Assembly: GCA_902463905.1 (NCBI GenBank)
Contig: CABQHF010000039.1
Coordinates: forward strand, 1 to 12,649
Source: an uncultured Faecalibacterium sp.
GTDB lineage: Bacteria > Bacillota > Clostridia > Oscillospirales > Ruminococcaceae
Direction: 5' to 3'
Length of the DNA: 12,649 bases
Of the stretch, positions 5,871 through 12,649 are shown piece after piece. Below the pieces are notes generated by a model. It made no database searches, was not told where the DNA came from, and was given only the letters and a program-made list of their open reading frames with translations. The translations under genes were made by a program, and so were the position numbers. Positions within the stretch are counted from its first letter, which is position 1; each line of letters starts with the position of its first letter.

Positions 5871-6587
5871 ATGATCCGTAAAATCATTCATATAGATGAA
5901 GAAAAATGCAACGGCTGCGGGGCCTGCGTCACCGCCTGCCACGAGGGTGCCATCGGTCTGGTGAACGGCAAGGCAAAGCTCATGCGCGACGATTACTGCG
6001 ACGGCTTTGGTGATTGTCTGCCCGGCTGCCCCACCGGTGCCATCACCTTTGAAGAGCGCGAGGCTGCTGCCTACGACGAGCAGGCCGTGCTGGAAAACAA
6101 GCAGAAAAAGGCCGCCCAGGCGGCAAAACCGGCCTTCCACGGCTGCCCAGGCAGTGCCATGCGCCAGTTCCACCGGGAAGCAGCTGCGCCCGCCGCAGCT
6201 GTGCCTGCCGCACCGCTGGCGTCGCAGCTGGGCCAGTGGCCCTGCCAGATCAAGCTGGTGCCGGTGAACGCCCCTTACTTTGACGGGGCAAAACTGCTGA
6301 TCGCCGCCGATTGCACGGCCTACGCCTATGCCAATGTGCACGAGGAGTTCATGAAGGGCAAGATCACTCTCATCGGCTGCCCCAAGCTGGACAGTGTGGA
6401 CTATAGCGAGAAGCTGACCGAGATCTTCCGCGCCAATGAAATCCGCAGCGTGACGGTGCTGCGCATGGAAGTGCCCTGCTGCGGCGGGCTGGAACACGCC
6501 GTCGTGACGGCCCTGAAAAACAGCGGCAAGTTCGTGCCGTGGCAGGTGGTGACCATCTCCACCGACGGCCGCATCCTTGACCGGTAA
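5871..6587 (+). CDS. Ferredoxin-like 4Fe-4S protein with a Cys-rich C-terminal domain
   Basis: A 238-residue cytoplasmic iron-sulfur protein. The N-terminal two-cluster ferredoxin fold has a complete first motif (C13, C16, C19, C23) and an altered second motif: C43, C49 and C53 are present, but the expected middle Cys is Phe46 (CDGFGDC). With the usual crossed ligand pattern, one cluster keeps four Cys and the other only three. It may thus be a 3Fe-4S cluster or have an open site. An Ala/Pro-rich linker (about 105-125) holds a GCPG motif. The C-terminal half (about 130-238) carries further cysteines in ADC, GCPK and PCCGG contexts; I recognise it as occurring with such ferredoxins in anaerobes but cannot name its activity. 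Electron transfer or redox sensing is likely. The divergent Crp/Fnr regulator and -35-less promoter suggest stress-induced expression. Confidence 0.87.
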   Translation: MIRKIIHIDEEKCNGCGACVTACHEGAIGLVNGKAKLMRDDYCDGFGDCLPGCPTGAITFEEREAAAYDEQAVLENKQKKAAQAAKPAFHGCPGSAMRQFHREAAAPAAAVPAAPLASQLGQWPCQIKLVPVNAPYFDGAKLLIAADCTAYAYANVHEEFMKGKITLIGCPKLDSVDYSEKLTEIFRANEIRSVTVLRMEVPCCGGLEHAVVTALKNSGKFVPWQVVTISTDGRILDR

Positions 6588-6601
6588 AAGCATCAAAAAA
6601 G

Positions 6602-6637
6602 AAACGGCAGACACTTTGCAAGGCGTCTGCCGTTTTT
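6602..6637. terminator. Bidirectional intrinsic terminator between convergent genes
   Basis: The 11-bp stem 6602-6612 with 6625-6635 has a 12-base loop. Rightward it ends in a run of five T (6633-6637). Leftward it continues into a TTTCTTTTTT-like tract (6592-6604), so it can serve both the ferredoxin-like gene and the membrane-protein gene ending at 6653. Confidence 0.88.
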
Positions 6638-6652
6638 GCTTATCGGAGTGGT

Positions 6653-7528
6653 TCAGGAGGCAGCCTGCGTGCCGGACGCAGCGCCCTGCACGAACTGCAC
6701 CACGCTCTCGATGGTCTGGCGCAGCTGCACCAGCGAGGCGATGTCGCTGTCCCGCATGCGGGAGGTGGGGGCCACCAGCGTCGGGGCTGCGGGGGTCACG
6801 GTGCCGGTGAGTTCGGTGTGGATGCCGTGGGCCGGGATATCCAGCAGGATGTGCACGGCAGGGGAGGAACTCCGCAGCAGGCCGCTCTTTTCCACGCCCA
6901 GGGTCAGCACAGGGGCGTCGGCGGAGGTGTCATCCGTTTCCATCTGGAAGTAGAGGTAGCCCTCTTTTGCGTTTTGCGGCTGCACTTTCTTGATCTTCTT
7001 CAGGTCCAGCTGGAATTCGTTCATGGACTGCAGGCTGGTGGCGTTGTCGTCTACGCCCAGCAGGCTGGCCAGCTGGGTCTGGGAAATGTAGCTGCCCAGG
7101 CTCCAGTCCGGGATCAGCACACCGGCCAGCGGGTAGCTGGCGGTGATGCTGCTGCACAGGGTGCGGTAGAGCTGCCCTGCATCATACAAAGTCTCGTCCT
7201 TGCTGATATACAGGCGGGTCAGGGGCTGGCTGGAGCCGCTGACCTTCGGGTACAACTCCAACTGCAAAGCGTCCGGCGTATACTGGCCGTCCACCCGGCC
7301 GGAAGTGCCGCCGAACTGCGCCAGCACCTTATATAAAGCGGGCTCTTCGGCAGCCGTGGAAGTGATCTGGTAATCCAGCGAGAAAGTGGCACCGCTGGCA
7401 AAGCTCCGCACCCGGCGGCTCACCAGCCCAAGCGCCACTGCGGCGGCCACCACGCACACCAGCACGAGGCACAGCACCACCACGACCGCAGCGCGGGCAC
7501 CGGTACGCTTCTTTTTGGATGCAGCCAT
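6653..7528 (-). CDS. Single-pass membrane-anchored protein, function unknown
   Basis: A 291-residue protein that I do not recognise. A short basic N-terminus (MAASKKKRTGAR) precedes one hydrophobic segment at about 13-37 (AAVVVVLCLVLVCVVAAAVALGLV), which fits an uncleaved signal anchor with the bulk outside the cell. The rest is soluble, with strand-like segments (ATFSLDYQITST, VDGQYTPDALQLELYP, PLTRLYISKDETLYDAG) and a lysine-rich stretch (LDLKKIKKVQ). The layout loosely resembles lipoprotein-like beta-sheet proteins of the envelope, but no motif supports a family. The C-terminus is Ala/Ser/Gln-rich. AGGAGG eight bases before ATG and a near-consensus promoter support the start. It appears monocistronic, bounded by the tRNA terminator upstream and the shared terminator downstream. 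Confidence 0.8.
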   Translation of the reverse strand: MAASKKKRTGARAAVVVVLCLVLVCVVAAAVALGLVSRRVRSFASGATFSLDYQITSTAAEEPALYKVLAQFGGTSGRVDGQYTPDALQLELYPKVSGSSQPLTRLYISKDETLYDAGQLYRTLCSSITASYPLAGVLIPDWSLGSYISQTQLASLLGVDDNATSLQSMNEFQLDLKKIKKVQPQNAKEGYLYFQMETDDTSADAPVLTLGVEKSGLLRSSSPAVHILLDIPAHGIHTELTGTVTPAAPTLVAPTSRMRDSDIASLVQLRQTIESVVQFVQGAASGTQAAS

Positions 7529-7560
7529 AAAATGTTCCTCCTTCAGGAAAGTTTTTTTTC

Positions 7561-7589
7561 AGCATAGCGGAACAGGGGGCGATTGTCAA
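7561..7589 (-). promoter_or_regulatory. Promoter of the membrane-anchored protein gene
   Basis: On the minus strand a perfect TTGACA (7584-7589) is followed after 17 bases by TATGCT (7561-7566). Initiation near 7554 would leave a leader of about 26 bases. Confidence 0.8.
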
Positions 7590-7611
7590 GGACGGCATTT
7601 GGAAATAAAAC

Positions 7612-7642
7612 AAAAAACCTGAAACATTTCTGTTTCAGGTTT
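7612..7642 (-). terminator. Terminator of the tRNA-Ser gene
   Basis: Arms 7615-7626 and 7631-7642 pair perfectly over 12 bp. In the transcript they close on a GAAA tetraloop, and the stem runs into a TTTTTTG tract. It directly follows the CCA end of the tRNA. Confidence 0.9.
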
Positions 7643-7643
7643 C

Positions 7644-7735
7644 TGGCGGAAAGATGGGGATTCGAACCCCAGAACGCTTTTGACACGTTACACGATTTCC
7701 AGTCGTGCGCCTTAGACCAACTCAGCCATCTTTCC
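7644..7735 (-). tRNA. tRNA-Ser (anticodon GGA), CCA encoded
   Basis: The leftward sequence folds as a class II tRNA. The acceptor stem is GGAAAGA (7729-7735) with TCTTTCC (7648-7654), the discriminator is G at 7647, and CCA is encoded at 7644-7646. The anticodon stem CACGA/TCGTG encloses the loop CTGGAAA, giving anticodon GGA, which reads UCC and UCU. A long variable arm with an AACG/CGTT stem is typical of serine tRNAs, and the T arm TGGGG/CCCCA encloses TTCGAAT. It has a strong promoter of its own and a terminator, so it is a single-tRNA transcript. Confidence 0.97.
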
Positions 7736-7780
7736 ACATCTTTTGTTCTGCCTTTGGGCGGGTGCCCTTGACGCTCCACT

Positions 7781-7809
7781 ATAATACCTGAAACGGGCTG
7801 TTTTGTCAA
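7781..7809 (-). promoter_or_regulatory. Strong promoter of tRNA-Ser
   Basis: On the minus strand a perfect TTGACA (7804-7809) is followed after 17 bases by TATTAT (7781-7786). Directly upstream (7811-7843) are phased A/T tracts that look like an UP element, fitting a highly expressed stable RNA. Confidence 0.85.
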
Positions 7810-7810
7810 G

Positions 7811-7841
7811 GATTTTTTCAAAAAAATCTGAATTTTTTGAA
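7811..7841. repeat. Interlocking AT-rich inverted repeats between divergent promoters
   Basis: Two inverted repeats share one A-run: GATTTTTT/AAAAAATC over 7811-7828 with a 2-base centre, and TTCAAAAAA (7817-7825) with TTTTTTGAA (7833-7841) around a 7-base loop. The stretch adjoins the tRNA -35 box and lies about 60 bases upstream of the FMN-enzyme promoter. Confidence 0.7.
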
Positions 7842-7899
7842 AATGACGTGCCGTCGTACTGCGTGCGCGTCGGGCGGGTGCAAAAGGTGCGCAAAAACC

Positions 7900-7928
7900 T
7901 TGACGCAGACGGAAAACAAGGCTATGAT
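7900..7928 (+). promoter_or_regulatory. Promoter of the FMN-dependent enzyme gene
   Basis: TTGACG (7900-7905) and TATGAT (7923-7928) have a 17-base spacer; each matches the consensus at 5/6 positions. Initiation near 7935 gives a leader of about 63 bases. Confidence 0.75.
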
Positions 7929-7997
7929 GGGGGCAGAGAGTGCTGCGGCGGGGCTTCTCCTGCTGCAGGAATGGAAAATAAGGAGGATGGACTCTAT

Positions 7998-9017
7998 ATG
8001 AACTATGCTGAAGTGCTGGCCAATGCGCGGGAGTGCATCGGCAAATACTGCAAGGCCTGCCCGGTTTGCAACGGCGTGGCCTGCAAGAACCAGATCCCCG
8101 GCCCCGGTGCCAAGGGTGTGGGCGACACGGCGATCCGCAATTATAATAAGTGGGCGGAGATCCGGGTGAACATGGACACCCTATGCTCCGGCGGCACGCC
8201 GGACACCAGCCTGGAATTGTTCGGCCACAGCTTCAAGTACCCCTTCTTTGCCGGCCCGGTGGGTGCGGTGAACCTGCACTACTCCGAGACCTACAACGAC
8301 ATGACCTATAATGATGTGCTGGTGCGCGCCTGCGCAGAGAACGGCATCGCAGCCTTTACCGGCGACGGCACCAACCCCACCGTGATGGAAATGGCCACCA
8401 AGGCCATCGGTGCGGCAGGCGGCTGCGGTGTGCCCACCATCAAGCCCTGGAACATCGACACCATCAAGGAGAAGATGGCCGAGGCCAAGGCCAGCGGCTG
8501 CTTTGCAGTGGCGATGGACGTGGATGCGGCAGGCCTGCCCTTCCTCAAAAACATGACCCCGCCGGCTGGCAGCAAGAGCGTGGAAGAACTGGCCGAGATC
8601 GTGAAGCTGGCCGAGCGGCCCTTCATCGTCAAGGGTGTGATGACCGTCAAGGGTGCACTGAAGGCCAAGGAGGCCGGTGCTGCCGCCATTGTGGTGTCCA
8701 ACCACGGTGGCCGTGTGCTGGATCAGTGCCCCGCTACCGCTGAGGTGCTGCCGGAGATTGCAGCTGCCCTCAAGGGCACCGGCGTGAAGATCCTGGTGGA
8801 CGGCGGCATCCGCACCGGCGTGGATGTGTTCAAGGCTCTGGCTCTGGGCGCGGACGGCGTGCTGATCTGCCGCCCCTTCGTCACGGCCGTGTACGGCGGC
8901 GGTGCGGAGGGTGTGAAGTGCTACATCGACAAGCTGGCCGGGGAACTGGCCGACACCATGCAGATGTGCGGTGCCCACAGCCTGGCAGAGATCACCCCCG
9001 ATATGGTGCGCGTATAA
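7998..9017 (+). CDS. FMN-dependent alpha-hydroxy-acid dehydrogenase/oxidase family enzyme
   Basis: A 339-residue TIM-barrel flavoprotein of the glycolate/lactate oxidase superfamily. These enzymes pass electrons from a 2-hydroxy acid to FMN. The family active-site segment is clear: SNHGGRVLD, with His236 as the expected catalytic base and Arg239 as the substrate arginine. The phosphate-binding DGGIRTGVDVFKALALGAD (from D268) and the GVLICRPF segment are also present. The N-terminus has cysteines at 13, 18, 21, 24 and 29 (C-x2-C-x2-C-x4-C among them), a feature of a clostridial branch and not of classical oxidases; it might bind a metal or Fe-S cluster. The true substrate and electron acceptor are unknown, and an anaerobe would be more likely to use a dehydrogenase than an oxidase. 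The start follows AGGAGG (7981-7986) by 11 bases, rather long, but no better ATG exists. Own promoter and terminator. Confidence 0.9.
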   Translation: MNYAEVLANARECIGKYCKACPVCNGVACKNQIPGPGAKGVGDTAIRNYNKWAEIRVNMDTLCSGGTPDTSLELFGHSFKYPFFAGPVGAVNLHYSETYNDMTYNDVLVRACAENGIAAFTGDGTNPTVMEMATKAIGAAGGCGVPTIKPWNIDTIKEKMAEAKASGCFAVAMDVDAAGLPFLKNMTPPAGSKSVEELAEIVKLAERPFIVKGVMTVKGALKAKEAGAAAIVVSNHGGRVLDQCPATAEVLPEIAAALKGTGVKILVDGGIRTGVDVFKALALGADGVLICRPFVTAVYGGGAEGVKCYIDKLAGELADTMQMCGAHSLAEITPDMVRV

Positions 9018-9036
9018 ATCAAAAATGAGACTCAGG

Positions 9037-9073
9037 AGCCGGAGCATGCCTGCGGGTGTGCCCCGGCTTTGTT
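9037..9073 (+). terminator. Terminator after the FMN-dependent enzyme gene
   Basis: Arms 9037-9046 and 9059-9068 pair over 10 positions with one A-C mismatch around a 12-base loop, followed by TTTGTTAAAGTTTG. The U-tract is imperfect. Confidence 0.65.
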
Positions 9074-9112
9074 AAAGTTTGTTGAAAAGATGCGTGTACG
9101 AAATTTGGACGC

Positions 9113-9141
9113 TTGTGTATTGCCGGAAAATGCGCTACACT
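9113..9141 (+). promoter_or_regulatory. Candidate promoter of the export operon
   Basis: TTGTGT (9113-9118) and TACACT (9136-9141) are spaced by 17 bases. A better -10 (TACAAT, 9141-9146) overlaps but lacks a good -35 at standard spacing. One of the two probably starts the operon; the weak -35 could mean regulation. Confidence 0.4.
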
Positions 9142-9210
9142 ACAATCAACTGAACCGTAAACCGGATGCCTGCAGGCGGTGGATGCTGCCTGCTCATTTT
9201 AGGAGGAACT

Positions 9211-11019
9211 ATGAAAAAGAAAACCGAGCAGAATGCTGCGGGAGCACCGCAGACGGAAGGAACTACGGGTGCCGCCAGGGGCGGAGCAGCTGCATTCCTG
9301 AAAAAGAACTGGAAGTGGCTGGTGCCGGTGGTCTGCGTGGCGGCGCTGGGCGGCTGGTGGCTGCTCAAGCCCAAGGACGCAAAGCCCGCCAGCGTGGATA
9401 CCAGCTATGTGGAAACCGCGCCGGAGCAGCGGGATCTCGTCAACACCCTGAGCGGCACCGGCACACTGAAACCGGCCAATACCTACAGTGTCAAGTCGCT
9501 GGTGTCCGGCAAGGTGTTGACCTGCAGCTTTGAAGAGGGAGACATTGTGGAAGAGGGCGATGTGCTCTACACCGTGGATTCCTCCGACGCTACCACCAAG
9601 GCGGAGCAGGCCAGCATCACCCTGCAGCAGGCCCAGCGCAGCTATGACAAGACGGTGGATCGCCAGTATGTGCGTGCGGAAGTGGCCGGCATCGTGAGCA
9701 ACCTCAAGGTCACCAAGGGAGATGAGGTGACCAGCGGTCAGGAAGTGGCCGTGATCCGCGACAACTCCAAGATGACACTGGCACTGGAGTTCCCGGCGGC
9801 AGACGCAGCCGGTTTCTCGGTGGGGCAGAGCGCGGACGTGACGCTGGACGGTACCTTTGAGACCCTGACCGGCACCATTACCGCCGTGACCGGCACCGAT
9901 GCCCTGAGCACCGGCAACCTGCTCACCCGCACCGTGACCATCTCGGTGCGCAATGCAGGCGGCCTGACCACCGCTCAGGCGGCCACCGCCACCGTGAACG
10001 GTGTCAGCTCCATTGGCGCAGCAACCTTCCAGTATCAGGCCGAGCGTACCCTGACGGCAATGTCCGCCGGTACGGTCGTTGGCATCAGTGCACGCGAAGG
10101 CGACAGTGTGAACAAGGACGATATCGTGCTGCAGATCAGCGGCGATGACCTGAACGAGGCCATCCAGTCCGCCTCCGAGACGCTGCGCAGCGCAGAACTC
10201 TCGATGGAGAATCTGCAGGACACCATGAACAACTATACGGTGACCTCGCCCATCAGCGGCACCATTATTGAAAAGGCTGCCAAGGTGGGCGATGCCCTGA
10301 GTTCCGGCAGCGATCTGTGCACCATCTACGATCTGAGTTATCTGGAAATGACCATCAACGTGGACGAGCTGCAGGTCAGCAGCCTGTCGGTGGGGCAGAC
10401 CGTGCAGGTCACCGCCGACGCTGTGCCGGACAAGACCTATGAAGGCGTGGTGACCCGTGTGTCCATGAAGGGCGACACCAGCGGCGGCACCACAACTTAC
10501 CCGGTCACCGTGCGCATCGACGAGACCGACGGCCTGCGCCCCGGCATGAACGCCAACGCGGAGATCGTGGTGGCTGAGGCCAAGAACGCACTGGCCGTGC
10601 CCAATGCTGCCATCGTGCGCGGCGGCTATGTGCTGGTGACTCAGGATTCCCCCAGTGCTGCCAATGCAGACCCGGATATGATCGCCCCGGACGGCTTTGT
10701 GTATGTCAAGGTCAAGGTGGGTGTCAGCGACAGCGACTACACCCAGGTGGTCAGTGGTCTGACCGCAGAGGACACCGTGGGCTACGACCCAAGCTCGGTG
10801 AGCAGCGATACCTATTATGACGACGGCGGCTCGGAGTACCTGACCGACGAAACCGCCAACGAAGTGAAAAACGGTGAAAGCGCAGAGAGCACCGTAGCCG
10901 ACGAACCGGCAGAGGAAGCGCCTGCGGACGCTGAAAACGGCGGCGAAGAGGTGATCGGCGGGGCCGACGCTGCAGGTGGCATCGACCCGTCGGAGGCAGA
11001 CGGCGTGATCCTGACTTGA
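9211..11019 (+). CDS. HlyD/MacA-type adaptor protein of an ABC export system, with two tandem adaptor modules
   Basis: A 602-residue membrane-fusion-type protein, well above the roughly 350-450 usual for MacA-like adaptors. A cytoplasmic basic start and one hydrophobic anchor (about 33-52, NWKWLVPVVCVAALGGWWLL) place the rest outside. Two adaptor-like modules follow. Module 1: lipoyl half about 97-126, short helical hairpin 128-152, second lipoyl half 154-184, beta-barrel 188-264. Module 2: lipoyl half about 283-311, hairpin 312-341, second lipoyl half 343-373, barrel 376-455. A membrane-proximal segment (460-525) and a long acidic Glu/Asp/Ala tail (about 530-602) end the protein. The start at 9211 follows AGGAGG by four bases; an upstream in-frame ATG at 9166 lacks such a site. 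It is the first gene of a three-gene operon and lies 13 bases before the ATPase gene. It should link the MacB-type transporter to the outer envelope. Confidence 0.9.
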   Translation: MKKKTEQNAAGAPQTEGTTGAARGGAAAFLKKNWKWLVPVVCVAALGGWWLLKPKDAKPASVDTSYVETAPEQRDLVNTLSGTGTLKPANTYSVKSLVSGKVLTCSFEEGDIVEEGDVLYTVDSSDATTKAEQASITLQQAQRSYDKTVDRQYVRAEVAGIVSNLKVTKGDEVTSGQEVAVIRDNSKMTLALEFPAADAAGFSVGQSADVTLDGTFETLTGTITAVTGTDALSTGNLLTRTVTISVRNAGGLTTAQAATATVNGVSSIGAATFQYQAERTLTAMSAGTVVGISAREGDSVNKDDIVLQISGDDLNEAIQSASETLRSAELSMENLQDTMNNYTVTSPISGTIIEKAAKVGDALSSGSDLCTIYDLSYLEMTINVDELQVSSLSVGQTVQVTADAVPDKTYEGVVTRVSMKGDTSGGTTTYPVTVRIDETDGLRPGMNANAEIVVAEAKNALAVPNAAIVRGGYVLVTQDSPSAANADPDMIAPDGFVYVKVKVGVSDSDYTQVVSGLTAEDTVGYDPSSVSSDTYYDDGGSEYLTDETANEVKNGESAESTVADEPAEEAPADAENGGEEVIGGADAAGGIDPSEADGVILT

Positions 11020-11032
11020 CACGGAGGAACGA

Positions 11033-11773
11033 ATGAGCGCTCTGATCGAATTTGACGAGGTCTGCAAGTATTACCAGATGGGCGACACCACGGTAAAGGC
11101 AGCAGACCACATTACCATGAAGATCGACAAAGGCGAGTTTGTGGCCATCGTGGGCCAGTCCGGTTCCGGCAAGTCCACCTGCATGAACATCATCGGCTGT
11201 CTGGACGTGCCCACCCACGGGGTGTACCGGCTCAACGGCCGGGACGTGGGCAAGATGAGCCGCAACGAACTGGCCGCAGTCCGCAACGAGATGCTGGGCT
11301 TCATCTTCCAGCAATATAACCTGCTGCCCCGGCTCAACCTGATGGAGAATGTGGAGGTGCCCCTGGTGTATGCGGGCATTTCCCGTGCCGAGCGGCACGT
11401 CCGTGCCCGCGAGGTGCTGAACCAGGTGGGTCTGGGTGATAAACTGAAAAACCGGCCCAACCAGCTTTCCGGCGGCCAGCAGCAGCGTGTGTCCATCGCG
11501 CGGGCGCTGGTGCGCAACCCGGCGGTGATCCTGGCCGACGAGCCTACCGGTGCACTGGATTCCCACACCGGACGCGAGGTGCTGGGTATGCTGCAGCAGT
11601 TGCACGAGCAGGGGCACACTGTGGTGCTGATCACCCACGATAACTCCATCGCGGTGCAGGCAGACCGCATCATCCGGCTGGAGGACGGCCGGGTGGTCTA
11701 CGACGGCGATGCCCATGCACCGGAGGCCATTGTGCGGCCCACACTGCTGCCGGAAGAGGAGGCGGAAAAATGA
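11033..11773 (+). CDS. MacB/LolD-type ABC transporter ATP-binding protein
   Basis: A 246-residue nucleotide-binding subunit with all canonical motifs: Walker A GQSGSGKS (41-48), Q-loop FQQYNLLPRL (about 92-101), signature LSGGQ (145-149), Walker B VILADEP with catalytic Glu170, D-loop ALDS and switch His202 (THD). The sequence is typical of the MacB/LolD/FtsE-like subfamily, which drives mechanotransmission-type transporters and not classic transmembrane pumps. It is a separate protein here, whereas Escherichia coli MacB fuses ATPase and permease. GGAGG five bases before ATG supports the start. Its last codons contain the Shine-Dalgarno of the permease gene, and the stop overlaps the permease start (ATGA), so the two are translationally coupled, presumably giving matched subunits. 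The C-terminal extension (EEEAEK) is short and acidic. Confidence 0.96.
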   Translation: MSALIEFDEVCKYYQMGDTTVKAADHITMKIDKGEFVAIVGQSGSGKSTCMNIIGCLDVPTHGVYRLNGRDVGKMSRNELAAVRNEMLGFIFQQYNLLPRLNLMENVEVPLVYAGISRAERHVRAREVLNQVGLGDKLKNRPNQLSGGQQQRVSIARALVRNPAVILADEPTGALDSHTGREVLGMLQQLHEQGHTVVLITHDNSIAVQADRIIRLEDGRVVYDGDAHAPEAIVRPTLLPEEEAEK

Positions 11774-12649
11774 TCATTGAAACCTTCCGTCAGGCCATCC
11801 AGAACGTGTGGAGCAATAAGCTGCGCACCTTCCTGACCATGCTGGGCATCATCATCGGCGTGATGGCGGTCATCGTCATCGTGGGCCTGGGCAACGGCAT
11901 GACCAAGAGCATGCGCGACAGTTTTTCCTCGCTGGGCACCAACACCCTCACCGTGCAGGTGTGGGGCTACGGTACCCGCAATGCCTCGGTGGATGATATG
12001 TACAGCATCGCCGACCGGCACAAGGACCTGATCAAGTCCATCTCGCCGGAGGTGGATTACAGCGGCAGCGGTAACCTGAAGATCGGCACCAACACCTACC
12101 GCTGGGTCACCATGAACGGCGTGGACGAAAACTATACCGCCATGAAGAACTACCAAATCGCGCAGGGGCGCGGGCTGCAGTACATGGATATCAAGGACAA
12201 CAAGCAGGTGTGTATCATCGGCGATTACATCAACCGGGTGGCCTTTGGCGGCAACGGCTTGGGCCAGACGCTGAAGATCGGTGCCAACAAGTTCCGCGTG
12301 GTGGGCGTGCTGGCCGCAAAGGTCAGCAACGCCGATATGCAGGAAGGCTCGGATGACGATTGTGTGTACCTGCCCTACAGCACCATCCTGCGGCTGTCCA
12401 ACCAGAGCACGGTGAACAGCTACACCGCCGTCATGGTGGACGAGAGCCGCGCCAACGAGGCAAAGGCCGTCGTGGAAAGCGAGCTGCTGAGCCTGCTGGG
12501 CTCGGATAACGGCTATTACGTTTACAGCGCCAGCGAGTGGCTGGAAGAAATGAACAAGATGATCAACATGGTCATCGTGGTGCTTACCGGCATCGCCAGC
12601 ATCTCGCTGCTGGTGGGCGGCATCGGCATCATGAACATCATGCTGGTGT
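11770..12649 (+). CDS. MacB-type ABC transporter permease (3' end outside window)
   Basis: The first 293 residues are visible; the reading frame is open to the right edge. The N-terminal amphipathic stretch IIETFRQAIQNVWSNKLRT and helix 1 (about 20-42, FLTMLGIIIGVMAVIVIVGLGNGM) are the family hallmark. A large extracytoplasmic domain of the MacB periplasmic-core type (about 44-262) follows, and helix 2 begins near 266 (NMVIVVLTGIASISLLVGGIGIMNIMLV). Two further helices are expected beyond the window. With the adaptor and ATPase it should form a type VII ABC exporter; in Gram-positive relatives such systems move or resist peptides and other amphipathic compounds, but the substrate here is unknown. 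GGAGG at 11758-11762, inside the ATPase gene, lies seven bases before the ATG. Confidence 0.95.
   Translation, partial: MIIETFRQAIQNVWSNKLRTFLTMLGIIIGVMAVIVIVGLGNGMTKSMRDSFSSLGTNTLTVQVWGYGTRNASVDDMYSIADRHKDLIKSISPEVDYSGSGNLKIGTNTYRWVTMNGVDENYTAMKNYQIAQGRGLQYMDIKDNKQVCIIGDYINRVAFGGNGLGQTLKIGANKFRVVGVLAAKVSNADMQEGSDDDCVYLPYSTILRLSNQSTVNSYTAVMVDESRANEAKAVVESELLSLLGSDNGYYVYSASEWLEEMNKMINMVIVVLTGIASISLLVGGIGIMNIMLV

Noticed and set aside
9199..11067. Long leftward open frame (622 codons) opposite the adaptor gene
   Set aside because: The adaptor is clearly the coding strand, with anchor, lipoyl motifs and Shine-Dalgarno; the antisense product is His/Gly/Val-rich with no pattern.

Overview
The window looks like chromosomal DNA from a gut clostridium of the Oscillospiraceae, most likely Faecalibacterium or a close relative such as Gemmiger or Subdoligranulum. 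The reasons are high-GC coding DNA with AT-rich intergenic gaps, strong AGGAGG ribosome binding sites, TTGACA/TATAAT-type promoters, serine/alanine-rich lipoprotein linkers, and anaerobe-type ferredoxin and FMN-enzyme families. This assignment is by resemblance, not by a search. I see no insertion sequence, phage gene, CRISPR array or rRNA.

Left part (1-4002), read right to left. A MATE-family transporter (2516-3898) has its own promoter and a leader containing a terminator-like hairpin. Its 3' hairpin overlaps the promoter of the next transcript, which encodes a 538-aa lipoprotein with WG/propeller-like repeats and a PstS-like substrate-binding lipoprotein that runs off the left edge.

Middle (4003-7809). 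A rightward gene encodes an unusual protein: a single ricin-type beta-trefoil without a signal peptide, fused to a histone-H1-like Lys/Ala/Pro/Glu tail. Next comes a divergent pair, a Crp/Fnr-family regulator (leftward) and a ferredoxin-like protein (rightward). A perfect 8-bp palindrome in the gap lies where a class II Crp/Fnr activator would bind. A leftward single-pass membrane protein of unknown function and a leftward tRNA-Ser(GGA) follow, each with a near-consensus promoter.

Right part (7810-12649), all rightward. A monocistronic FMN-dependent alpha-hydroxy-acid dehydrogenase-family enzyme carries an N-terminal cysteine cluster. It is followed by an export operon: a HlyD/MacA-type adaptor that appears to contain two tandem adaptor modules, a MacB-type ATPase, and a MacB-type permease cut by the right edge. 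The ATPase and permease overlap by ATGA. Together these three should form an envelope export complex.

The points most worth pursuing are the ricin/H1-tail fusion, the duplicated adaptor, the predicted Crp/Fnr-ferredoxin switch, and the possible attenuator in front of the MATE gene.
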